Of a stretch of 64,000 nt of DNA, positions 51,976-60,351 are shown piece after piece. Made by a program: the position numbers and the translations under genes. Each line of letters begins with the position of its first letter. Within the stretch, counting starts at the first letter, position 1. The DNA comes from Streptomyces sp. NBC_01262. GTDB lineage: Bacteria; Actinomycetota; Actinomycetes; Streptomycetales; Streptomycetaceae. Location: contig NZ_CP108462.1 in the NCBI RefSeq assembly GCF_036226365.1, positions 8,290,001 to 8,354,000 of the forward strand, in the 5' to 3' direction. The notes beneath the pieces were generated by a model. That model was not told the DNA's origin, made no database searches, and saw only the letters and a program-made list of their open reading frames with translations.

Positions 51976-53223
51976 ATGGCAGCCGGGTACCTGGATCTGC
52001 TGCGCACCCGCCATACCGCCCGGCTGCTCGCCGGCACCCTGGTCGGGCGGCTGCCCAACGCCACCGCCGCGCTCGGGATCGTGCTGCTCACCCGCTCCGA
52101 GGGCGGCGACTTCACGCTGGCGGGCATCCTGTCCGCCGTCTACGGCATCGCCACGGCCGTCGGTCAGCCGCTGCTGGGCCGGGCCGTGGACCGCTACGGG
52201 CAGCCCCGGGTGATGCTCCCGGCGGCCCTGCTCTCCGCCGCGGGCATGGCCGTGTTCGCCTTCAGCGGCCCGGAGCCGCTGCCGCTGGCCTGCACCGCCA
52301 TGCTGGCCGCCGGGCTGTTCACGCCGCCCCTGGAGGGCGGCCTGCGGGCGCTGTGGCCGAGTGTGCTGAAGCGGGCGGACCGGGTGCACGCCGCGTACGC
52401 GCTGGACGCCGCCGCGCAGGAGGTGATGTTCGCGCTGGGCCCGCTGCTGGTGACCCTCCTGGTGGCCGCGTTCTCCGAGACGGCGGCCCTGCTGTGGATC
52501 GCGGCGCTCGGGGTCGCCGGGGCGCTGTCGGTGGTCACCGCGCCGCCGTCGCGGGTGTGGCGGGCGGAGCCGCGCGCGGCGGACTGGCTGGGGCCGCTGC
52601 GGGCGCCGGGGCTGGTGTCGATGATCGGCTCGTTCTTCTTCGTCGGGGTCGCGCTCGGCTCGATCGCGGTCGCCTCGGTGGCGTACTCCGACGTGCACGG
52701 CGGCGGCATGGTGTCCAGCTACCTGCTGTCCGCCCTCAGCCTCGGCGCGCTGCTCGGCGGCCTGGTCTACGGCGCCCGGCACTGGCCCGGGATCCCCGAG
52801 CGGCGGCTGCGGCTGCTCATGGCGGGCCTGGCGCTCTGCTACCTGCCGCTGGCCCTGGTCCCCGGGGTGGCCGCGATGACGGCTCTGGCGGGGCTGTCCG
52901 GTCTGTTCCTGGCGCCATCGCTGGCCTGCGCCTTCGTGGTCGTCGACCGGCACGCGCCGTCCGGCACGGTCACCGAGGCCTTCTCGTGGCTGGTGACCGC
53001 CTTCGGCGTCGGCGCGGCCGTCGGCGCGGCCGCCGCGGGGCCCGCGGCGCAGTACGGGGGAGCCTCGGCGGCGTTCGCCGTGGCGGGTGCGGGCGGCCTG
53101 GTGGCGCTGCTGGTCATGGTCGCTACTGGCCGGTTTCTTGCCTTCCCAAACCCCGCGGCCGCACTTGAAAAAGATCGAATCGCGGCGCCCGAACCCGGTT
53201 TCACATCCACGCATCAGGCGTAA
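51976..53223 (+). CDS. MFS transporter
   Basis: A 415-residue membrane protein with about 12 hydrophobic segments arranged in two halves. The cytoplasmic loop 2-3 motif is QPLLGRAVDRYGQPRVML (GRxxDRxG type). The C-terminal end is charged and soluble. Members with this architecture are often drug or sugar exporters/importers; the substrate is unknown. It is probably controlled by the adjacent LacI-family regulator. Only 9 nt separate its stop from the pafA start, so pafA may be partly transcribed with it. Confidence 0.88.
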   Translation: MAAGYLDLLRTRHTARLLAGTLVGRLPNATAALGIVLLTRSEGGDFTLAGILSAVYGIATAVGQPLLGRAVDRYGQPRVMLPAALLSAAGMAVFAFSGPEPLPLACTAMLAAGLFTPPLEGGLRALWPSVLKRADRVHAAYALDAAAQEVMFALGPLLVTLLVAAFSETAALLWIAALGVAGALSVVTAPPSRVWRAEPRAADWLGPLRAPGLVSMIGSFFFVGVALGSIAVASVAYSDVHGGGMVSSYLLSALSLGALLGGLVYGARHWPGIPERRLRLLMAGLALCYLPLALVPGVAAMTALAGLSGLFLAPSLACAFVVVDRHAPSGTVTEAFSWLVTAFGVGAAVGAAAAGPAAQYGGASAAFAVAGAGGLVALLVMVATGRFLAFPNPAAALEKDRIAAPEPGFTSTHQA

Positions 53224-53232
53224 TGTTCAGTC

Positions 53233-54594
53233 ATGGACCGCCGCATTTTCGGGCTGGAGAACGAGTACGGCGTCACATGTACGTTCCGAGGACAGCGGCG
53301 TCTGTCCCCGGACGAGGTGGCGCGGTACCTCTTCCGCCGTGTCGTGTCATGGGGTCGTAGCAGCAACGTATTTCTTCGCAACGGCGCCCGCCTCTACCTC
53401 GATGTCGGCTCGCACCCGGAGTACGCCACTCCCGAGTGCGACAACGTGACGGAGTTGGTCACCCACGACAAAGCCGGCGAGCGCATTCTCGAAGGCCTCC
53501 TCGTCGACGCCGAAAGACGGCTGCACGAAGAGGGCATCGCGGGCGACGTCTACCTCTTCAAGAACAACACCGACTCCGCCGGGAACTCCTACGGCTGTCA
53601 CGAGAACTACCTGGTGGCCCGTCACGGGGAGTTCTCGCGCCTGGCCGACATCCTCATCCCCTTCCTCGTCACCCGGCAGATGATCTGCGGCGCGGGCAAG
53701 GTGCTGCAGACCCCCAGAGGCGCGGTCTACTGCGTCAGCCAGCGGGCCGAGCACATCTGGGAGGGCGTCAGCTCGGCGACCACCCGTTCGCGTCCGATCA
53801 TCAACACCCGCGACGAGCCGCACGCGGACGCCGAGCGCTACCGGCGCCTGCACGTCATCGTCGGCGACTCCAACATGTCCGAGACGACCATGCTGCTCAA
53901 GGTCGGCGCCACCGACCTGGTGCTGCGCATGATCGAGGCGGGCACGGTGATGCGCGACCTGACGCTGGAGAACCCGATCCGGGCCATCCGTGAGGTCAGC
54001 CACGACATCACCGGCCACCGCAAGGTGCGCCTGGCGTCGGGCCGGGAGGCATCCGCCCTGGAGATCCAGGAGGAGTACTACTCCAAGGCGGTGGACTTCT
54101 GCGAGCGCCGGGGCATCCGCAGCGGCGTCATCGAGCAGGTGCTCGAACTGTGGGGACGCACCCTGCAGTCCATCGGCAGCGGTGACCTCGCGGCGATCGG
54201 CACCGAGATCGACTGGGTGATGAAGTACCAGCTGATCGAGCGATACCGGGCCCGCGACAACATCACCATGTCGCACCCGCGCATCGCGCAGATAGACCTC
54301 GCCTACCACGACATCCACCGCCGCCGGGGGCTGTACTACCTGCTGGAGAAGCGCGGCCAGGCCAAGCGGATCTGCAATGACCTCAAGATCTTCGAGGCCA
54401 AGTCGGTGCCCCCGCAGACCACCCGGGCCCGGCTGCGCGGCGACTTCATCCGCCGTGCGCAGGAGCAGCGGCGGGACTTCACCGTCGACTGGGTGCATCT
54501 CAAGCTCAATGACCAGGCGCAGCGCACGGTGCTGTGCAAGGACCCCTTCCGGTCGGTCGACGACCGGGTCGAGAAGCTCATCGCCGGTATGTGA
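53233..54594 (+). CDS. pafA: Pup-protein ligase
   Basis: A 453-residue ligase of the glutamine-synthetase-like fold. The N-terminus is RRIFGLENEYGVTCTFRG; the catalytic Asp is in ARLYLDVGSHPEYATPE (about residue 58). FKNNTDSAGNSYGCHENYLV and RPIINTRDEPHADAERYRRL are shared with Dop, but the Dop loop is absent. The C-terminal domain (DWVHLKLNDQAQRTVLCKDP) helps bind Pup. It phosphorylates the Pup C-terminal Glu and joins it to substrate lysines. No clear ribosome site precedes the ATG, which lies 9 nt after the MFS stop; expression may depend on coupling. Confidence 0.97.
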   Translation: MDRRIFGLENEYGVTCTFRGQRRLSPDEVARYLFRRVVSWGRSSNVFLRNGARLYLDVGSHPEYATPECDNVTELVTHDKAGERILEGLLVDAERRLHEEGIAGDVYLFKNNTDSAGNSYGCHENYLVARHGEFSRLADILIPFLVTRQMICGAGKVLQTPRGAVYCVSQRAEHIWEGVSSATTRSRPIINTRDEPHADAERYRRLHVIVGDSNMSETTMLLKVGATDLVLRMIEAGTVMRDLTLENPIRAIREVSHDITGHRKVRLASGREASALEIQEEYYSKAVDFCERRGIRSGVIEQVLELWGRTLQSIGSGDLAAIGTEIDWVMKYQLIERYRARDNITMSHPRIAQIDLAYHDIHRRRGLYYLLEKRGQAKRICNDLKIFEAKSVPPQTTRARLRGDFIRRAQEQRRDFTVDWVHLKLNDQAQRTVLCKDPFRSVDDRVEKLIAGM

Positions 54595-54650
54595 GCGGCT
54601 GTGGAGCACCTGTGGTGCTTCCCATAGCAGTTGATGTGAATGCGACGCGG

Positions 54651-54679
54651 GGCCCCGTACGTTACTCGTACGGGGCCCT
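54651..54679 (+). terminator. Terminator after pafA
   Basis: A perfect 12-bp stem (54651-54662 with 54668-54679) with loop TTACT, followed by TTCGCG, 56 nt past the pafA stop. Confidence 0.82.
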
Positions 54680-54749
54680 TCGCGCGTCGTAGAGTGGCGC
54701 GCACCGAAACCGACCACCTCGATACCATCAATGAGCTGAGGCATTTACT

Positions 54750-55682
54750 GTGCGCCGACTTGCCGCCCTCTTCATCGTCCCCGCGCTGCTGCTGACAGCG
54801 GCCTGCGGCAGTGACGACAAGGGTTCTTCCGATTCCGCGTCCGGGGCTGTTCCCAAGATCACCGCCGGGGCGAAGTTCGGCGCGAAGCCGACCGTCGCCA
54901 AGGGCACCGGTACCGCGTCGAAGACGCTGCTCACCGAGACGACGGTGCAGGGCAATGGCGCGACCGTGAAGAAGGGCGACTTCATCTCGGCGAACTACCT
55001 GGGCCAGATCTACAAGTCGGCGAAGGTCTTCGACAACAGCTACGACCAGAAGAAGGCCATCACCACCTCGATCGGCACCAGCTCGGTCATCAAGGGCTGG
55101 GACCAGGCGCTGGTGGGCAAGAAGGTCGGCAGCCGGGTGGTGATGGTGATCCCGCCGAGCCTCGGCTACGGCAGCCAGTCGGTCAGCACGACGATCCCGG
55201 CCAACTCCACGCTGGTCTTCGTCGTGGACATCGTCTCCACCACCACCGTCCCGACGAACGCCAAGGGCACGGTGGTGAAGCAGACCGACGCGAGCCTGCC
55301 CGTCATCGGCACCAACACCGACGGCAAGGCCCCGTCCGTCACCGTCCCGTCCGCCAAGACGCCGCCGAGCAAGCTTGTCTCGAACTACGTCATCGAGGGT
55401 GACGGAAAGGTCGTCAAGAGCACCGACACGGTCGTCGTCCAGTACAAGGGCGTGCTGTGGAAGACCGGCAAGCAGTTCGACAGCAGCTGGGACCGCTCGG
55501 CGACCTCCTTCGCCCTCAACCAGGTCATCAAGGGCTGGACGCAGGGCCTGACGGGCAAGAAGGTCGGCAGCCGCTTGCTGCTGGTCATCCCGCCGTCCCT
55601 GGGCTACGGCTCCACCGCGCAGAGCAGCATCCCGGCCAACTCGACGCTGGTGTTCTCCGTCGACATCCTGGCCGTCCTCTAG
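54750..55682 (+). CDS. Lipoprotein with two FKBP-type peptidyl-prolyl isomerase domains
   Basis: A 310-residue exported protein from GTG 54750. The signal peptide ends in lipobox LLTAAC (Cys about residue 19), then a Ser-rich linker. Two FKBP domains follow, each with the core pattern: KKGDFISANYLGQIYKSAKV to IPPSLGYGSQ (about 75-170) and STDTVVVQYKGVLWKTGKQF to IPPSLGYGST (about 225-310). A Thr/Val/Pro-rich linker joins them. It should assist folding of secreted proteins on the membrane surface. FKBP genes after pafA are conserved in this locus in related species. Confidence 0.92.
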   Translation: MRRLAALFIVPALLLTAACGSDDKGSSDSASGAVPKITAGAKFGAKPTVAKGTGTASKTLLTETTVQGNGATVKKGDFISANYLGQIYKSAKVFDNSYDQKKAITTSIGTSSVIKGWDQALVGKKVGSRVVMVIPPSLGYGSQSVSTTIPANSTLVFVVDIVSTTTVPTNAKGTVVKQTDASLPVIGTNTDGKAPSVTVPSAKTPPSKLVSNYVIEGDGKVVKSTDTVVVQYKGVLWKTGKQFDSSWDRSATSFALNQVIKGWTQGLTGKKVGSRLLLVIPPSLGYGSTAQSSIPANSTLVFSVDILAVL

Positions 55683-55755
55683 CCGGTCCCGCAGTCGCGG
55701 CCCCGAGACCTGCAAGAATGAGCGGGTTGCCGCAAATCCAACGAGGAGCAAGCAC

Positions 55756-56127
55756 GTGAGCATCGAGAAGCCCGAGATCGACTTTCCCGGTGGCGAGCCC
55801 CCGGTCGAGCTGGAGATCAAGGAGATCTGGGAGGGCGACGGCCCGGAGGCCAAGTCGGGCCACAACGTGACGGTCCATTACGTGGGCGTCGCCTTCAGCA
55901 CCGGCGAGGAGTTCGACGCGAGCTGGAACCGCAACTCGCCGTTCACCTTCCCGCTCGGCGGCGGCCGGGTCATCAAGGGCTGGGACCAGGGCGTGGCGGG
56001 CATGAAGGTCGGCGGGCGCCGCCAGCTGACCATCCCCGCGCACCTCGCCTACGGCAACCAGAGCCCGACCCCGGCCATCAAGCCCGGCGAGACGCTGATC
56101 TTCGTCGTGGACCTGCTGTCCGTCTGA
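55756..56127 (+). CDS. Cytoplasmic FKBP-type peptidyl-prolyl isomerase
   Basis: A 123-residue single-domain FKBP from GTG 55756 with GAGGAGCAAGCAC upstream. It contains SGHNVTVHYVGVAFSTGEEF, DASWNRNSPFTFPLGGGRVI, KGWDQGVAGMKVGGRRQLTI and IPAHLAYGNQ, the full active-site set. No signal peptide, so it acts in the cytoplasm. It follows the double-FKBP lipoprotein by 73 nt on the same strand. A 12-bp terminator hairpin lies after it. Confidence 0.94.
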   Translation: MSIEKPEIDFPGGEPPVELEIKEIWEGDGPEAKSGHNVTVHYVGVAFSTGEEFDASWNRNSPFTFPLGGGRVIKGWDQGVAGMKVGGRRQLTIPAHLAYGNQSPTPAIKPGETLIFVVDLLSV

Positions 56128-56145
56128 CGACGCCGGTTCACTGCT

Positions 56146-56172
56146 GAGAGCCCCTGCCCGGCAGGGGCTCTC
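56146..56172 (+). terminator. Terminator after the FKBP gene
   Basis: A perfect 12-bp stem (56146-56157 with 56161-56172) with a 3-nt loop, 18 nt past the stop, separating the FKBP genes from pafBC. Confidence 0.85.
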
Positions 56173-56271
56173 GCGGTTTCCGGGACCGGTTTTGCGGGGC
56201 AGCGTCAGCGCGATACGGTCTCGATCGAGAGCAACTGCAACGTGAATCCAGGACAAGGACGGTTGCGTCGA

Positions 56272-57234
56272 GTGGCCATTGCCAAGGCCGAGCGGCTGAT
56301 GAACCTGGCGCTGTGCCTGATGAACACCCGGCGCCCGGTCAGCAAGCGCGAGCTGCGCACATCCATCGAGGCCTACCACGAGGGCGCGGACGACGCCTTC
56401 AACCGGATGTTCGAGCGGGACAAGGACGATCTGCGCGAGCTGGGCATGGTCATCGACACCATCGAGAGCCTGGACGGCGAGATCGGCTACCTCGCCCGCC
56501 GCGACCGCAACCGGCTCCCCGAGATCGCGCTGGACGCCGAAGAGGCCGCCGCTCTCACCCTGGCCGCCAAGGTCTGGCAGCAGGCCCGCTTCGCCGAGGC
56601 CGCCAGCGGCGCCCTGCAGAAGCTGCGGGCCGCCGGTGTGCCCTTCGACGACGCCGCGGAGCAGACCCTGTCCGGCGGGCACAGCGCCCTGGAACCCCGG
56701 ATCCCGGCGCCCGAGCCGGCCTTCGAGCCGCTGATGACCGCCGCCCGCGAGCGCCGGGCGGTGGCCTTCGACTACCGCAAGTCCAATGCGGCCCGTCCCG
56801 AGCCGCGCCAGGTCGAGCCCTGGGCGCTGGAGTGCTGGCGCGGCCACTGGTACGTGGCCGGCTGGGACCGCGACCGGGGTGCCGTCCGGGTCTTCCGGCT
56901 CTCCCGCATCACCGGCCGGGTCAGGGTCCGCGGCGGCGGGTTCACCGCCGAGGTGCCCGACCACGTGGACGTACGCGCCGCCGTCGCGAGCTGGGCCGGG
57001 GAGGGCGCCACCGGTACCGCGCGGATCCGGCTGCGCCGCGACTCGGGGTATCCGCTGCGGGCGCGGTCCGTGGAGATACTGCCGGTCGACGCCGAGTGGG
57101 ACGAGCTGGAGATCCCGTACGGGCACGGCCTGGAGGCCTGGCTGGTGGAGTTCGGGCCGGATGTGGTGGTCCTGGAACCCGCGGAGCTGCGGGCCGATGT
57201 CATCGACCGGCTGCGCGCCGTGGCCAAGGGCTGA
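56272..57234 (+). CDS. pafB: WYL-domain regulator PafB
   Basis: A 320-residue protein. GTG at 56272 is chosen because AAGGACGG lies about 9 nt upstream and the resulting AIAKAERLMNLALCLMNTRR aligns with known PafB starts; a GTG at 56242 would add 10 residues. The winged helix (about 1-70) is followed by a WYL domain (AFDYRKSNAARPEPRQVEPW, CWRGHWYVAGWDRDRGAVRV and a FRLSRITG turn) and the C-terminal extension. With PafC it activates LexA-independent DNA-damage genes in mycobacteria. It is 15 nt upstream of pafC. Confidence 0.92.
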   Translation: MAIAKAERLMNLALCLMNTRRPVSKRELRTSIEAYHEGADDAFNRMFERDKDDLRELGMVIDTIESLDGEIGYLARRDRNRLPEIALDAEEAAALTLAAKVWQQARFAEAASGALQKLRAAGVPFDDAAEQTLSGGHSALEPRIPAPEPAFEPLMTAARERRAVAFDYRKSNAARPEPRQVEPWALECWRGHWYVAGWDRDRGAVRVFRLSRITGRVRVRGGGFTAEVPDHVDVRAAVASWAGEGATGTARIRLRRDSGYPLRARSVEILPVDAEWDELEIPYGHGLEAWLVEFGPDVVVLEPAELRADVIDRLRAVAKG

Positions 57235-57249
57235 GGGGGCACGCCGAAC

Positions 57250-58197
57250 ATGGCGAACGCGATCGACCAGACCCGCCGGATGCTGTCCCTGGTGACGTAT
57301 CTGCGCGAACGGCCGGGGGCCCGCGTCAGCGATGTCGCCCGGGCCTTCGGGGTCACCGAGGCCGAGCTGATCGGCGACCTGAACGTACTGCCGCTGTGCG
57401 GCACCAGCTTCCGGGGCGGTGATCTGCTCGACATCGACACCGACGGCGAGCGGATCTGGTGGCACAACGTGGACGATGTGGCGCAGCCGCTGCGGCTGGC
57501 CGCCGACGAGGCCGCCGCGCTGCTGGTGGCGGCCCGGGCGGTGGCCAATCTGCCGGGGCTGCGGGAGAGCGACCGGCAGGCGCTGCTGCGGGCGACGGCG
57601 AAGGTGGAGGCGGCTGCGGGCGAGGTGGCGGGGGCCAGCGCGGGCCTTTCGGTGACCTTCGAGGCCGAGGGCAGCGTCTTCGCGGATGTGGACCGGGCGA
57701 TCACCGAGGGGCGGCGGCTGTGGATGCGCTACTACTCGCCGTCGCGGGACGCGCTGACCGAGCGCGAGGTGGACCCGATCCGGCTGTTCACCGTGGGTCA
57801 CACCTATGTCGAGGGCTGGTGCTATCTGTCGGAGGACCGGCGTACGTTCCGGCTGGACCGGGTTGCCGAGATCCGGATCCTGGACCAGGCCTCGGACCCG
57901 CCGCGGGTGGAGCCCCGGGACCTGTCGCAGGGCCTGGTCCAGCCGGCCGGTGACGACCCCGAGGTCGTCGTCGAGGTCGGGCCGGGCGGCCGCTGGGTCG
58001 CCGAGTACTACCCCCATGACCTCGCTGAGGAACTGCCCGACGGCGGCCTGCGGATCACCCTGCGCACCCCCGACCCCGGGTCCCTGCGCAGACTTGCCCT
58101 GCGGCTGGGCCGCGACGGCCGGATCGTCTCGCCCCAGGACCTCGCGGACAGCGCCCAGCGGGCCGCCGCGCAGGCCCTGGCGGCGTACGGCGAGTAA
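57250..58197 (+). CDS. pafC: WYL-domain regulator PafC
   Basis: A 315-residue partner of PafB with the same three-part layout: helix-turn-helix MLSLVTYLRERPGARVSDVA and RAFGVTEAELIGDLNVLPLC, a WYL domain (RRLWMRYYSPSRDALTEREV, GHTYVEGWCYLSEDRRTFRL) and the WCX domain (VVVEVGPGGRWVAEYYP). The PafBC heterodimer regulates DNA repair genes; WYL domains bind single-stranded nucleic acid or related ligands. It is followed by two tiny genes and tatA on the same strand. Confidence 0.92.
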   Translation: MANAIDQTRRMLSLVTYLRERPGARVSDVARAFGVTEAELIGDLNVLPLCGTSFRGGDLLDIDTDGERIWWHNVDDVAQPLRLAADEAAALLVAARAVANLPGLRESDRQALLRATAKVEAAAGEVAGASAGLSVTFEAEGSVFADVDRAITEGRRLWMRYYSPSRDALTEREVDPIRLFTVGHTYVEGWCYLSEDRRTFRLDRVAEIRILDQASDPPRVEPRDLSQGLVQPAGDDPEVVVEVGPGGRWVAEYYPHDLAEELPDGGLRITLRTPDPGSLRRLALRLGRDGRIVSPQDLADSAQRAAAQALAAYGE

Positions 58198-58213
58198 CGG
58201 GGAGGATGCGGCG

Positions 58214-58435
58214 ATGGTTCCCAGCGTGGTGTTCAAGGCTGCCTGCCCCGAATGCCGGGGCCGCTTCGAGCTGGCGGCGAGCGAGATGCGGCTGGCGATA
58301 GGCGGCAGCCACAAGACGACCTTCTACTCCTTCACCTGTCCCGACTGCGGCGAGGTGGTGCGCAAGCCGGCCGGCGACCGCATCATCGAGCTGCTCACCG
58401 GCGGCGGGGTCAGCACGATGCGGCTGGCCCGCTAG
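58214..58435 (+). CDS. Small zinc-ribbon protein
   Basis: A 73-residue protein from ATG 58214 (GGGAGG 9 nt upstream). Two Cys-x2-Cys knuckles, CPECRGRFEL and CPDCGEVVRK, 30 residues apart form a zinc ribbon; the remainder is VFKAA at the start and a C-terminal RIIELLTGGGVSTMRLAR helix. It lacks a recognised function. It is 16 nt after pafC and 11 nt before the next small gene, so it belongs to the pafBC-tat transcription unit. Confidence 0.8.
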   Translation: MVPSVVFKAACPECRGRFELAASEMRLAIGGSHKTTFYSFTCPDCGEVVRKPAGDRIIELLTGGGVSTMRLAR

Positions 58436-58446
58436 GCTCGCCTGCC

Positions 58447-58650
58447 ATGTGGTGGCTCTATCTGTACGTAGGCCTGGCGACCGCCGGCATCCTGCTGCTC
58501 GGTGTCCTCGGCATCCGCGTGTTCGCCGCGGTGCAGGATCTGGCGCGGCAGGTGGGACGCAGCACCGATGAACTCTCACGAGCTTCACAGGATCTCAGCC
58601 GGGTCACAGAACCGCTGATCAGACGGGCCGGGGACACCGCCCGAAATTGA
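58447..58650 (+). CDS. Small membrane protein with coiled-coil-like tail
   Basis: A 67-residue protein from ATG 58447. Residues 3-27 form one membrane segment (YLYVGLATAGILLLGVLGIR), followed by an amphipathic helix VQDLARQVGRSTDELSRASQ. This looks like a bitopic protein with a short cytoplasmic helix, similar in layout to TatA/TatB but without their FG hinge. No function is recognised. Position just before tatA is suggestive only. Confidence 0.75.
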   Translation: MWWLYLYVGLATAGILLLGVLGIRVFAAVQDLARQVGRSTDELSRASQDLSRVTEPLIRRAGDTARN

Positions 58651-58797
58651 ACTGATGCCTGGTATGCCAGCTGTGCACACCGCGTGGGCCCCAGCAGGGC
58701 CTTTGGCCCCTCGTTCTTCACATGATCGAGAGGTACGCTGGCCAACGCAGCCCCAAAAGAGAGCGGCGGGGGCAGCAACCACGTGGATGCCGGGGGA

Positions 58798-58828
58798 TTG
58801 CCAGACGTTCACCCCCGCACGTTACGAT
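58798..58828 (+). promoter_or_regulatory. Possible tatA promoter
   Basis: TTGCCA (58798-58803) and TACGAT (58823-58828) are 19 nt apart, 85 nt before tatA, in the 263-bp gap after the small membrane protein. The spacing is longer than optimal. Confidence 0.35.
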
Positions 58829-58913
58829 CGCTGGCAGAACGAAAGATCGGACATCCGTCCGGTGCATTCGGCAGACATGGACCCACGCCGCCTCGGTGAG
58901 AAGGTATTCCCTA

Positions 58914-59222
58914 ATGTTCGCAGGCAAGATCGGCGCCCCCGAGCTCATCCTCATCCTTGTCGTCGTCCTGCTGCTCTTCGGGGCGAAGCGTCTCCCCGAC
59001 ATGGCGCGCGGCCTCGGCAAGTCGATGCGCATCCTGAAGAGCGAAGCCAAGGCGATGAAGACCGACGACCCGGCGGCTTCCGCCGGTCCGCCCGCGGACA
59101 CCACCACGGCCCAGCAGCAGGAAGCGCCCAAGACGATCCAGGCCGCTCCCGGTGATGTGACCAGCGCCCGTCCGGTCAGCGAGACCCCGCAGGCCCAGCC
59201 CCACCAGACCACCCAGGGCTGA
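58914..59222 (+). CDS. tatA: Sec-independent protein translocase TatA
   Basis: A 102-residue TatA from ATG 58914. It has an N-terminal membrane helix (APELILILVVVLLLFGAKRL) with the FG hinge, then an amphipathic helix PDMARGLGKSMRILKSEAKA and a disordered Pro/Gln/Thr-rich tail. TatA polymerises to form the passage for folded proteins carrying twin-arginine signals. tatC follows after 79 nt. No tatB is in the window. Confidence 0.95.
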   Translation: MFAGKIGAPELILILVVVLLLFGAKRLPDMARGLGKSMRILKSEAKAMKTDDPAASAGPPADTTTAQQQEAPKTIQAAPGDVTSARPVSETPQAQPHQTTQG

Positions 59223-59301
59223 CCAGCGCCGTTTAAGGCCACTACGACAGGCACACCAAGCCGACGGTGACGGCGGCTGCCGCACGAGATGAGGACGTGG
59301 G

Positions 59302-60255
59302 TTGCTCAAGTCTGCCCGCAAGCCGGAAAAGCACGACAGGGACCCCGAGGGCCGGATGCCCCTCGCGGAGCACCTGCGTGAGCTGCGCAACCGGCTTTTC
59401 AAGTCTGTCCTCGCCATCGGCGTGGTCACTGTCGTCGCGGCCCTGTACTACAACCAGCTCATCGCCTTCCTGGTCGATCCGGTCCTGAAGGCCGTCGGCT
59501 GCAGCGCCTCGCTGAACGAGATCGCCAAGCAGACCGCGCAGGACAAGCAGTGCGCGCACATCACCATGAACGGCCTGCTGACGCCGTTCACGCTCGCCCT
59601 GAAGGTGTCATTGATGGCCGGCGTCGTGCTGGCCACCCCGATCTGGCTGTACCAGCTCTGGGCCTTCCTGGCGCCCGGCCTGCACAAGGCCGAGAAGAAG
59701 TACGCCCTCGGCTTCGTCGGAGCGGGCTTCCCGCTCTTCCTGGCCGGGGCCTTCTTCGCGTACAAGATCCTCCCCACGACGGCCACCGTCCTGATCGGCT
59801 TCACGCCCGCCAACGTGGACAACCTGCTGCCGCTGGACGACTACCTCGACCTCGTCACGCGCATGGTCGTGGTCTTCGGCCTCTCCTTCGAGCTGCCGCT
59901 GCTGCTGGTGCTGCTCAACTTCGCCGGGATCCTCAGCGGCAAGAAGATGCTCGGCTGGTGGCGCGGCATGATCATGGGCATCACGGTCTTCGCCGCCATC
60001 GCGACCCCGAGCACCGACCCGCTCAGCATGCTCGCGCTGGCCGGGCCGATCTGGGTGCTGTACTTCATCGCCGTTGCGATCTCGATCCTCAACGACCGTC
60101 GCCGCCGGCGCCGCAACCCCGACGCCGACCTGGACGACGACGAGGCCTCCGACCTCGACCTCACCCCCGAGGCCGTCGGGGCCGGGCTGCCCGAGCAGGC
60201 CAGCCGGCGCGAGGAGCTCGAAGGCGGCTCGGACGGGTACGACGACGCGACCTGA
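59302..60255 (+). CDS. tatC: Sec-independent protein translocase TatC
   Basis: A 317-residue, six-span membrane protein starting at TTG 59302 (GAGGAC upstream). The twin-arginine recognition region is MPLAEHLRELRNRLFKSV, with the conserved Glu-Leu-Arg-x-Arg. PIWLYQLWAFLAPGLHKAEK and YLDLVTRMVVVFGLSFELPL are family signatures. The C-terminal 60 residues are a charged cytoplasmic tail, usual for actinobacteria. It is the receptor core of the Tat system with TatA. Confidence 0.95.
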   Translation: MLKSARKPEKHDRDPEGRMPLAEHLRELRNRLFKSVLAIGVVTVVAALYYNQLIAFLVDPVLKAVGCSASLNEIAKQTAQDKQCAHITMNGLLTPFTLALKVSLMAGVVLATPIWLYQLWAFLAPGLHKAEKKYALGFVGAGFPLFLAGAFFAYKILPTTATVLIGFTPANVDNLLPLDDYLDLVTRMVVVFGLSFELPLLLVLLNFAGILSGKKMLGWWRGMIMGITVFAAIATPSTDPLSMLALAGPIWVLYFIAVAISILNDRRRRRRNPDADLDDDEASDLDLTPEAVGAGLPEQASRREELEGGSDGYDDAT

Positions 60256-60351
60256 CCGACCTGACCCCGGGCCCGTCCGCCGCCTTCCAGGGCTATGAAC
60301 GGATAAAGATCACGCCCACTGTCAGTGGCTGCCGGTACTCTCGTTTTCAAG

